DNA from: an uncultured Pelagibacteraceae bacterium
Lineage (GTDB): Bacteria; Pseudomonadota; Alphaproteobacteria; Pelagibacterales; Pelagibacteraceae
NCBI GenBank assembly: GCA_902632315.1
Contig: CACPCD010000001.1
Location: 157,478 to 221,477, forward strand
Direction: 5' to 3'
Length of the DNA: 64,000 nucleotides
The position numbers and the translations under genes are program-made. The notes beneath the pieces were generated by a model. That model was not told where the DNA came from and made no database searches. It was given only the letters and a program-made list of their open reading frames with translations. Shown here in pieces: positions 1 through 7,463 of the stretch (positions are counted from its first letter, which is position 1; each line of letters begins with the position of its first letter).

Positions 1-35
1 CTTGTAAGTAACTACAAAAAGAATGCGAGGAAGCC

Positions 36-2111
36 GTGAGTTTAAATCCTATCGCAAATCTTCTAAAGACTGATGCAATATTGTTTTGGAGTACGTATGG
101 TACAAAAGCAGTTGCAGAAAGTTGGACTCAAAGACTAAACAAACAAATAAAATCTGTTGAACAAGTCAAAGAGTATACAAATATAAATATAGCAACGGGG
201 CGAGAAAGTTTAATTGTAGATGTAGACTTGGATTGCCCTGAAGCAAATCTGTTAGCAGATTATTTTTTACCAAAAACTGAATTAGAGTTTGGACGTGAAA
301 GTACACCTAGGGCACATAGATTGTTTAAGGTTATAGACCTACATTTAAAGCATACTAGAACGTATTGTAGCTTCGCAGACGCTAAAAAATCAATGCTGGT
401 GGAGGTTAGAGCTAACAAACACTATACGATGTGCTGGGGACAATATGAGAACCAGGAAAAAGTAGTTTGGTCCAATAGTGGATTACCTACTGAAATTTCT
501 TGGGAAGCATTAAACAAAGCAGTAGCATTGTTAGGTGTAGCTTGTGTGATACTTCGTAAATATTCTAAACCAGGTACACACGACCAATACTTACGACTTG
601 TTATAAATAGTTTGTGGCAGCATAAGTTGGAACAATCTGATTGTGAGAAAATTATAAAAGCAGTTCTTGCAAATTCTAAATGTGAAAATTGTAACGATAG
701 TAAGTTAGCAAAAATAAAATCTGTATATGCAAAGGATAGGACTGAACAAATACAAGGTCTACCTAGTCTTGCAACAGAGTTTAACTGGAGTGAAGATGAG
801 GTCAAAGACTTCAAAAAACTGTTATTCAAAATAACTGGTAGAGATGTTGTTCCAGAGTTTACTCACGAGTTTGTAAATAGAATTGCTTATATGATGAAGC
901 AAAAGAAATATTACGACTTGGAAGATAAAGAAATGTACGATGCAGAAGCTATCGATGTTAAGTATGCAAAATACTTTCCAAACTATACACCGCTAAAGTG
1001 GTGGAAGATGCACAGAGATAGCAAAGTATGTGTAGATTTTGCTTATAAACCAAACGACAAAAATAGATTTGTACACGTTAATAAAAAGCTAATGATTAAC
1101 GTATATGAACCTAATCTAATAACACCCGATAAAAGCGTAGATACAGATGTGTATTTTGATTTGTTAAAATGTGTAATACCTCACGATGCAGAGCGTAACC
1201 ATTTTTTAGATTGGATAGCATATCAATATCAAAATCCTGGTAAGAAGATTAGACACGCTCTAATCATGCAGTCCGATGAATTTCAATTAGGTAAGGGAAG
1301 TTTATTTGACGTGCATAGAGATATACTTGGTTATAATAACTCCAGGAAGATTGAATTAGAAGAAGCACTAGACAAAGGCAAGGGCTATCTAATCAATGCG
1401 CAAACTGTGTTAATAGATGAAGCTAAATCTAGCGGCAGTTGGAGTGAGAAAGCAAAACTAATCAATACACTTAAAACAATTATTAGTGAGGGTACAATTG
1501 GTATACGTCAGCTATACAAAGAATATGCTGAACAAGATACTTGCACTAACTATTGGATTAATACTAACTACAAAGATGCGTTTCCGCTTCCATATAACGA
1601 GGTAAGATACTGGGTATATTTTAGTCCTGGTAAACGAAACCAAAACTTGCTGGATAGGTACCACCTACATAGAGAAAAATATAATCTTGCTAGTGGTGTT
1701 TATGCAGAATTATTAGACAGAGATATTAGTAAGTTCAAACCGCTGGGTGTTGCACCGCATACTCAATACAGAGATGAAATGAGTAAGTTAGCAGACAGAC
1801 CTTTGAATGATTTAGTCAAAGAGTTGTTTGAGCAAGGCGTATTTCCGTTTGATAGGGATATGGTTACAACAATCGAATTGTTTGATTATTTGAAAGCAGA
1901 GAAGCGAGTAAAAATAACTAGAGAACGTGAGATTGCAAATGCACTAGAGTTAATTGGAGGCCGTAAAAAACCTGGGTGTCCAGTTGAACAAGTAGGGCAG
2001 AAAGTAACTATTTGGGTAATTAGAGATTGGGAAAAATACAAAAATCATACTGCCGCAGAATTAGGCAGAGTGTATGTCCCGTTTTATTCAGATAGTCGAA
2101 ATAAGAAATAG
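36..2111 (+). CDS. Primase-polymerase (AEP-like) fused to SF3/D5-like helicase, replication protein of a mobile element
   Basis: 691 aa ORF, GTG start. N-terminal 'LIVDVDLD' (DxD-like) and 'RESTPRAHRLF' (sxH-like) resemble AEP/PrimPol motifs. 'EFQLGKGSLF' looks like Walker A, 'TVLIDEA' like Walker B, and 'NYWINTNYKDAFPLPYNEVRYWVYF' resembles the phage/satellite helicase sensor region. Confidence 0.8.
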   Translation: MSLNPIANLLKTDAILFWSTYGTKAVAESWTQRLNKQIKSVEQVKEYTNINIATGRESLIVDVDLDCPEANLLADYFLPKTELEFGRESTPRAHRLFKVIDLHLKHTRTYCSFADAKKSMLVEVRANKHYTMCWGQYENQEKVVWSNSGLPTEISWEALNKAVALLGVACVILRKYSKPGTHDQYLRLVINSLWQHKLEQSDCEKIIKAVLANSKCENCNDSKLAKIKSVYAKDRTEQIQGLPSLATEFNWSEDEVKDFKKLLFKITGRDVVPEFTHEFVNRIAYMMKQKKYYDLEDKEMYDAEAIDVKYAKYFPNYTPLKWWKMHRDSKVCVDFAYKPNDKNRFVHVNKKLMINVYEPNLITPDKSVDTDVYFDLLKCVIPHDAERNHFLDWIAYQYQNPGKKIRHALIMQSDEFQLGKGSLFDVHRDILGYNNSRKIELEEALDKGKGYLINAQTVLIDEAKSSGSWSEKAKLINTLKTIISEGTIGIRQLYKEYAEQDTCTNYWINTNYKDAFPLPYNEVRYWVYFSPGKRNQNLLDRYHLHREKYNLASGVYAELLDRDISKFKPLGVAPHTQYRDEMSKLADRPLNDLVKELFEQGVFPFDRDMVTTIELFDYLKAEKRVKITREREIANALELIGGRKKPGCPVEQVGQKVTIWVIRDWEKYKNHTAAELGRVYVPFYSDSRNKK

Positions 2112-2131
2112 AAATACAAGGAGGTAAAAAT

Positions 2132-2380
2132 ATGGGTAGAAGTACCAAAACAAAAACTAATTTGCGTACGCATATGGTACCAACAACACCCGACGAAGTG
2201 TTGAAACGTATTATGACAGATTTCTCTACCCACCTACGTAGGTCAAAAGAAACTTACGCAATCTCAAAAGAGATGCCAAAGTTTCCAATGGTCGACTATG
2301 AGGAATTGAGGAGGATTGTACAATCAAACTTTCAATACCTTGGAGTACAGATACGTAAGTGGAAACGTGAAAACACATAA
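2132..2380 (+). CDS. Small basic hypothetical protein, possible DNA-binding accessory
   Basis: 82 aa ORF 20 bp after the primase-helicase, preceded by a good RBS (aaggaggtaaaa); rich in Lys/Arg. Confidence 0.6.
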   Translation: MGRSTKTKTNLRTHMVPTTPDEVLKRIMTDFSTHLRRSKETYAISKEMPKFPMVDYEELRRIVQSNFQYLGVQIRKWKRENT

Positions 2381-2383
2381 TTA

Positions 2384-2474
2384 GAACGAAGCGATGCAAA
2401 TTGTAGAGTTGTTAAATTTTCAGTCCAGCACCCTAGACAGAAATATTTTTTAACACTTTGCAATTTAGCTTCGT
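2384..2474. repeat. Long imperfect inverted repeat
   Basis: ACGAAGC(2386-2392)/GCTTCGT(2468-2474), AAATTG(2398-2403)/CAATTT(2461-2466), GTTAAA(2411-2416)/TTTAAC(2449-2454), nested in the right order to form one interrupted stem. Confidence 0.6.
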
Positions 2475-2699
2475 ATGGTTCGAATTTGAAAAAGTTTTGA
2501 GCGTGGTTAAGAGGCGGGTATATGCTGGTCCAGTAACCTTTTGTAACCCCAGGATAACTCCGAATGTACGAGAGTAAAGTTACGTTTTGTACGAGTATAA
2601 AGTTACCTTATGATACCTCCGAAAGTTAGCTTTTGTTAACTCGAAAAATAAAGATTAGTGAGTCATACCAACAATTTTTTTAAGCTAACAAATTGCAAA
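2457..2699. repeat. Inverted repeats bounding the 23-bp array
   Basis: TTTGCAATTTAGCTT (2457-2471) versus AAGCTaacAAATTGCAAA (2682-2699): 10-bp perfect core plus AGCTT, with a 3-nt insertion in one arm. Confidence 0.6.
2519..2656. repeat. Degenerate 23-bp tandem (iteron-like) array, about 6 units
   Basis: Units at 2519, 2542, 2565, 2588, 2611, 2634. Best pair: TGTACGAGAGTAAAGTTACGTTT / TGTACGAGTATAAAGTTACCTTA; third TGATACCTCCGAAAGTTAGCTTT; outer units are more diverged. Confidence 0.65.
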
Positions 2700-2852
2700 C
2701 TTAACTAGGTAACTGCGGCATCTAATTATCGTACACGTGTACTTATTCGTACATAATCTTCGTACATTATTCAGTCCATATTCAAGGTTACCATTTAGCG
2801 TAACATTTACATTTATCCGTAAGTATTTATGCGTAAATATTTTCTACAAAAA

Positions 2853-3061
2853 GCTGGACAATGCTGGACTAAAAAAACAAAAGCGTAACTTTCAGAGGTT
2901 ACGTTTTGTTACGTTTATTCCTGGTAAATTAATTTTTTAAATATGGACTTTTATGGACTTTGTGTACTGATGTGTACTTACTCAAACTTACTCTGATTGT
3001 TCCGTTCAGTTCCTTTGAAAGTAAGCAAATGTAAGCTTGTAAAAGTATACTAATGTATACT
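2853..3061. repeat. Series of direct-repeat doublets with exact 10-bp period
   Basis: GCTGGAC 2853/2863; GTTACGTTT 2898/2908; TATGGACTTT 2942/2952; TGTGTACT 2961/2971; ACTTACTC 2976/2986; GTTCC 2999/3009; GTAAGC 3021/3031; GTATACT 3045/3055. Confidence 0.75.
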
Positions 3062-3087
3062 TGTAAATACCCTTATGTCACCCAGGG

Positions 3088-3096
3088 TTATCCACG
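3088..3096 (+). promoter_or_regulatory. DnaA-box-like site TTATCCACG
   Basis: 8/9 match to TTATCCACA, located just after the repeat doublets. Confidence 0.4.
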
Positions 3097-3199
3097 TTTC
3101 GCGAGTCTTTATGCGGCTAAAATAAAAAATACAGTCGGGGTACATGACTAGTATACCTCAATCAATTTAACTTGCTAACCTCGTAAACTTTTGGGGGAA

Positions 3200-3400
3200 T
3201 TATTTGAGTAAAGCTTTCCTAGAATTTGCGTGGTAACACCTAGTACACATAGGACCAGTATTGGTTTCAAATTCACTAAATACAATTGTCATTTCGCATT
3301 TAATTTTTTCGTGATTACCGCAAAATATACATCTATCAATTACTGGAGTTTCGTAGAGTGACTTATCGTTTTCTTTACCAGTTGCATTGTACCAGGCCAT
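3200..3400 (-). CDS. Small zinc-ribbon-like hypothetical protein
   Basis: 66 aa ORF with CIFC...MCTRC (two CxxC knuckles). Confidence 0.45.
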   Translation of the reverse strand: MAWYNATGKENDKSLYETPVIDRCIFCGNHEKIKCEMTIVFSEFETNTGPMCTRCYHANSRKALLK

Positions 3401-3605
3401 ATCATTTAGAATATACCGATTGCTGACTCATACATAGCAAAATTTTTAAAATTTTCAGTCCAACGTACACTTGGGACTCCAAAAATGATTTCGCGCTCTA
3501 CGAGTCTCTAAATCAAGCTATATACCCTAATGCAGTGGGACCCCTTTACAAAAAAAGGGTGGTGGGGGGTTGGACTTTGTTGGACTTTTGAAAACGTCTT
3601 GGTAC

Positions 3606-3657
3606 CTCTATTGCTTGTCCGCGCGAGTCCGTAGGACGAGCGCAGTAGAGATTTTTT
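3606..3657 (+). terminator. GC-rich hairpin followed by T6; terminator or structured RNA
   Basis: CTCTATTGC (3606-3614) pairs with GCAGTAGAG (3642-3650); inner GCGC-GA-GTCC-GTA-GGAC-GA-GCGC (3621-3643); ATTTTTT follows. Confidence 0.5.
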
Positions 3658-3668
3658 GACTCTTGTTT

Positions 3669-3700
3669 TGACAACAATCTGACAACACTAATTGTTGTCA
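3669..3700. repeat. TGACAACA repeats, two direct and one inverted
   Basis: TGACAACAAT (3669-3678), TGACAACA (3680-3687), ATTGTTGTCA (3691-3700), about 80 bp from the tRNA-Thr 3' end. Confidence 0.6.
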
Positions 3701-3779
3701 GTAGACTCCGTATAGGATAAACTGGGATTTAGAAAGTAGAAATATAAACTAGTGTTTACGAAACTTTTTACTTGGTGTG

Positions 3780-3855
3780 TGGTGCCCCCGCACGGATTCG
3801 AACCGCGGACCTATTGATTACAAATCAATTGCTCTACCAGCTGAGCTACAAGGGC
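3780..3855 (-). tRNA. tRNA-Thr (anticodon TGT)
   Basis: Reverse complement GCCCTTGTAGCTCAGCTGGTAGAGCAATTGATTTGTAATCAATAGGTCCGCGGTTCGAATCCGTGCGGGGGCACCA; full cloverleaf with encoded CCA. Confidence 0.95.
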
Positions 3856-3884
3856 ATGCGCAATAATTATTAATTATTTGAAAA

Positions 3885-4631
3885 TTAATCAACTGTTTTT
3901 TTTATATAGCTTAAGTGGTGGAACACAATTGCTGCACTATTTGATATATTTAAGCTTTCTATCTTTTTATCAATGTCGATTTTGACTAAAAAGTCTGCAT
4001 ATTTGGATGTGTGTTGATGCATACCTGAACCTTCTGATCCAAATAAAAGAATATTATTTCCTTTCCATTCAATATCAGTAAAATTTTTTTCCCCCTTACC
4101 ATCAAAACCATATACCCAAAAATTTTTTTCTTTTAGGTTTTTTAAAGTTGAATTGATATTTGATACTTCAAATATATTCATATATTCAATTGATCCACTT
4201 GCAGCTTTGTACATAAGTTTACTTTCGCTGGGAAAGTTTCTTTCTTTTATCAAAATTCCATCAATATTAAATGATGTGGCACTTCTAATTAAAGATCCTA
4301 TGTTTCTAGGATCTGTTACGCCATCTAAGCAGACCAAAGTTATATTATTATTTTTTTTAATAAATTCTTTTAAAATTGGTTTTTCTAAATGTTCTATCTC
4401 TGCCACGTAACCTTGATGTAATAAATTTTCTTTAGTGCTATATTTATCCAATTCTTTTTTAGTTTTGAAATAAACCTTTACATCAGTTAACAGATTTTTT
4501 TTTGGATTTTTACGATGAATATTTTTTTTACTTTCTTCCGTTAAAAAAATCCTCAAAACCTTTCTTTTAGGATTTCTGAGAGCCTCTATAACAGCATGCT
4601 GCCCAACTATAAAAAATGATGATTTATTCAT
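3885..4631 (-). CDS. rlmB: TrmH/SpoU-family RNA 2'-O-methyltransferase (RlmB-like)
   Basis: 'VCLDGVTDPRNIGSLIRSATSFNIDGILI', 'LLFGSEGSGM' and 'LNISNSAAIVFHHL' SPOUT motifs. Confidence 0.85.
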   Translation of the reverse strand: MNKSSFFIVGQHAVIEALRNPKRKVLRIFLTEESKKNIHRKNPKKNLLTDVKVYFKTKKELDKYSTKENLLHQGYVAEIEHLEKPILKEFIKKNNNITLVCLDGVTDPRNIGSLIRSATSFNIDGILIKERNFPSESKLMYKAASGSIEYMNIFEVSNINSTLKNLKEKNFWVYGFDGKGEKNFTDIEWKGNNILLFGSEGSGMHQHTSKYADFLVKIDIDKKIESLNISNSAAIVFHHLSYIKKTVD

Positions 4632-4760
4632 AAATTTAACCAGGTTTTACACGTTTTTTTGATTATTTTCTTGTTAAATCACGTGTTGCAATTGGACAAA
4701 TAAAATATATAAAACGCATGTTGTTTGAAGCTTTATTGAACAGGGGACACTTCCCCTAAG

Positions 4761-4846
4761 GGAGGGGTTCCAGAGCGGTCAAATGGGGCGGGCTGTAAAC
4801 CCGTTGACTTCGGTCTTCGAAAGTTCGAATCTTTCCCCCTCCACCA
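4761..4846 (+). tRNA. tRNA-Tyr (anticodon GTA)
   Basis: Long variable arm, CTGTAAA anticodon loop, encoded CCA. Confidence 0.93.
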
Positions 4847-4892
4847 TTCAATTGAACTTTAAATAATGATGGAGTGATACTCTTGGGGTTGT

Positions 4893-4966
4893 GCGGGTGT
4901 AGTTCAATGGTAGAACGCTAGCCTTCCAAGCTGGATGTAAGGGTTCGATTCCCTTTACCCGCTCCA
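4893..4966 (+). tRNA. tRNA-Gly (anticodon TCC)
   Basis: GCGGGTG...CTTCCAA loop...TACCCGCTCCA. Confidence 0.95.
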
Positions 4967-5010
4967 AGAAAAGAAATTATAAATAAAAAGAAATGTGAGG
5001 AATATAAGTA

Positions 5011-6201
5011 ATGTCAAAAGAAAAATTTGTAAGAAATAAACCGCATTGTAACATTGGTACAATTGGTCATGTCGACCACGGTAAAACAACTTTAACAGCA
5101 GCTATCACTAAAGTTTTATCTGAAACTGGTGGTGCTAAAGCGGTAGCGTACGATCAAATTGATAAAGCTCCAGAGGAAAAGGAGAGAGGAATTACAATTT
5201 CAACTGCGCACGTTGAATATGAAACAGAAAAAAGACACTACGCACACGTAGATTGTCCAGGTCATGCTGACTATGTAAAAAATATGATTACAGGTGCAGC
5301 TCAAATGGATGGTGCAATTTTAGTTGTAAACGCAGCTGATGGGCCAATGCCACAAACTAGAGAACATATTCTTTTAGCAAGACAAGTTGGTGTTCCTGCT
5401 ATTTGTGTTTACTTAAATAAAGTTGATCAAGTAGATGATAAAGAAATGATTGATCTTGTTGAGGAAGAAATAAAAGAATTATTAACTTCTTATAAATTTC
5501 CTGGAGACAAAACTCCAATTGCGAAAGGTTCAGCTCTTGCTGCAGTAGAGGGCCGAGATGATGAGATTGGAAAAAACTCAATTTTAGAATTGATGAAAAA
5601 TGTAGACGAGTTTATTCCTCAACCTGATAGACCAAAAGATAAGGATTTCTTAATGCCTGTTGAAGACGTTTTCTCAATTTCAGGAAGAGGAACAGTAGCT
5701 ACAGGTAGAGTTGAGTCTGGTGTTCTTAAAACTGGTGATGAGTTAGAAATAGTTGGTATTAGAGAAACAAAAAAATCAGTTTGTACTGGGGTTGAAATGT
5801 TTAGAAAACTTTTAGATTCTGGTGAGGCAGGTGACAACGTAGGAGTGCTTTTAAGAGGTGTGGAAAGAACTGATATCGAAAGAGGTCAAGTTCTTTGTAA
5901 ACCTGGTTCAGTTACTCCTCATACTAAATTTGAAGCTCAAGCGTATGTGCTTAAAAAAGAAGAAGGTGGAAGACACACACCATTCTTTACTAAGTATAGA
6001 CCACAGTTTTATTTTAGAACAACAGATGTAACTGGAGAAGTTGAATTACCTTCTGGAACAGAGATGGTTATGCCAGGTGATGATGCTAAATTTACAGTTA
6101 AATTAATTACACCAATCGCGATGTCAGAAAAATTAAATTTTGCTATTCGTGAAGGTGGAAGAACTGTTGGAGCTGGAGTAGTAACTAAAATTATAGAGTA
6201 A
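5011..6201 (+). CDS. tuf: Elongation factor Tu
   Basis: [21 protein letters not shown] motifs; full length 396 aa. Confidence 0.98.
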   Translation: MSKEKFVRNKPHCNIGTIGHVDHGKTTLTAAITKVLSETGGAKAVAYDQIDKAPEEKERGITISTAHVEYETEKRHYAHVDCPGHADYVKNMITGAAQMDGAILVVNAADGPMPQTREHILLARQVGVPAICVYLNKVDQVDDKEMIDLVEEEIKELLTSYKFPGDKTPIAKGSALAAVEGRDDEIGKNSILELMKNVDEFIPQPDRPKDKDFLMPVEDVFSISGRGTVATGRVESGVLKTGDELEIVGIRETKKSVCTGVEMFRKLLDSGEAGDNVGVLLRGVERTDIERGQVLCKPGSVTPHTKFEAQAYVLKKEEGGRHTPFFTKYRPQFYFRTTDVTGEVELPSGTEMVMPGDDAKFTVKLITPIAMSEKLNFAIREGGRTVGAGVVTKIIE

Positions 6202-6210
6202 GCTCTATAT

Positions 6211-6286
6211 AGGAGTGTAGCTCAATTGGTAGAGCGCCGGTCTCCAAAACCGGAGGCTGAGGGTTCGAGTCCCTCCGCTCCTGCCA
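6211..6286 (+). tRNA. tRNA-Trp (anticodon CCA)
   Basis: AGGAGTGTAGCTCAATTGG...CTCCAAA loop...CACTCCTGCCA-type cloverleaf. Confidence 0.95.
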
Positions 6287-6310
6287 ATAAACTATAAAAT
6301 AAATTTTGAT

Positions 6311-6502
6311 ATGAAAAACCCGATAAAATTTATTCAGGAAGTTAAACAAGAGGCTTTTAAAGTTTCATGGCCAACCTATAAAGAAACTTTGCAAGGCGCA
6401 CTTATGGTTTTTTTAATGGCTTTAGTGATGTCTCTCTTTTTTCTGTTACTCGATCAGATTTTAAAATATTTTTTAGAAATATTACTTCAAATGAGCATCT
6501 AA
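6311..6502 (+). CDS. secE: Preprotein translocase subunit SecE
   Basis: 63 aa with 'EVKQEAFKVSWPTYKET' and a TM helix; upstream of nusG. Confidence 0.93.
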   Translation: MKNPIKFIQEVKQEAFKVSWPTYKETLQGALMVFLMALVMSLFFLLLDQILKYFLEILLQMSI

Positions 6503-7032
6503 TGAAAAATTGGTATATAGTTCAATCACACTCAAGTTTTGAAAATAAAGTTGCTGGTCTTATTAAAGAAGAGGCTGATAAAGCGAAAATTTCTGATAAA
6601 TTTGAGGAAATTATTGTCCCAACACACGATGTTACTGAAGTGAAAAGAGGAAAAAGGATACAAAGAAAAAAGAAGTATTTCCCTGGATATGTCTTAATAA
6701 AAAGTGAGATGGATAACAGTATTTACCATATGATAAAAAATATCAAAAGAGTGAGTGGTTTTTTGGGTACAAAAGGTATGCCAGTCCCAGTTTCAGACAA
6801 AGAAATAGAAAAAATTCTTGGTCAAATAAAAGATGGTGTAGCACAGCCAAAATCTGGTATAGAGTACAGCGTTGGTGAAAAAGTTCAGGTAGTAGATGGA
6901 CCTTTCGCATCATTTAGTGGAATGGTAGAAGGTATAGATGAGGAAAAATCTAGACTTAAAGTTTCTGTTTCTATATTTGGACGCCCAACACCAGTTGATT
7001 TAGAGTACAACCAAGTTGAGAAAGTAAGTTAA
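6502..7032 (+). CDS. nusG: Transcription termination/antitermination protein NusG
   Basis: '[15 protein letters not shown]', KOW '[20 protein letters not shown]'. Confidence 0.97.
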   Translation: MKNWYIVQSHSSFENKVAGLIKEEADKAKISDKFEEIIVPTHDVTEVKRGKRIQRKKKYFPGYVLIKSEMDNSIYHMIKNIKRVSGFLGTKGMPVPVSDKEIEKILGQIKDGVAQPKSGIEYSVGEKVQVVDGPFASFSGMVEGIDEEKSRLKVSVSIFGRPTPVDLEYNQVEKVS

Positions 7033-7463
7033 TGGCAGCAAAAAAAGAGATAAGCGGATTTATAAAACTACAAATAAAAGGTGGTCAAGCAAACCCAGCT
7101 CCTCCTGTTGGTCCAGCATTAGGACAACGAGGTGTAAACATAATGGAATTTTGTAAAGCCTTTAATGATAAAACTAAATCTTTAGCTGGCAAACCTGTCC
7201 CAGTTGAAATAACGGTATATAAAGATAAAAAATTTGATTTTAAAATAAAATCACCACCAGCATCATTTTTTATTAGAGAGGCAGCTAAATTGAAGAGCGG
7301 ATCAAAAGAGCCAGGAAGAAATATTGTAGCATCAATAACAAAAAAACAAGCTGAAGAAATTGCAAAACAAAAAATGAATGATTTAAATGCAATCGATTTA
7401 GATCAAGCAGTTAAGATAATAGCTGGATCAGCGAGATCTATGGGAATTGAGGTTAAAGAATAA
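7032..7463 (+). CDS. rplK: 50S ribosomal protein L11
   Basis: '[32 protein letters not shown]'. Confidence 0.98.
   Translation: MAAKKEISGFIKLQIKGGQANPAPPVGPALGQRGVNIMEFCKAFNDKTKSLAGKPVPVEITVYKDKKFDFKIKSPPASFFIREAAKLKSGSKEPGRNIVASITKKQAEEIAKQKMNDLNAIDLDQAVKIIAGSARSMGIEVKE

Noticed and set aside
422-829. 135 aa minus-strand ORF opposite the primase gene
   Set aside because: Antisense to a well-supported coding region; Ser/Leu-rich translation typical of a shadow frame. The same applies to the other antisense ORFs (e.g. 7594-8127, 8668-8892, 11085-11333, 19400-19729, 43950-44393, 48511-48915).
2737-2940. 67 aa plus-strand ORF inside the repeat region
   Set aside because: Made of repeat-derived sequence (GTAC/CGTAA/TGGAC blocks), no RBS or recognisable domain; the non-coding repeat explanation fits better.
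2853-3061. CRISPR array or simple microsatellite
   Set aside because: Repeat words differ from pair to pair and are only 5-10 bp; there is no constant repeat with unique spacers and no cas gene.
3606-3657. Hammerhead ribozyme
   Set aside because: GA-GTCC-GTA-GGAC-GA resembles stem II, but CUGAUGA and GAAA core strands and a cleavage-site stem are not present.
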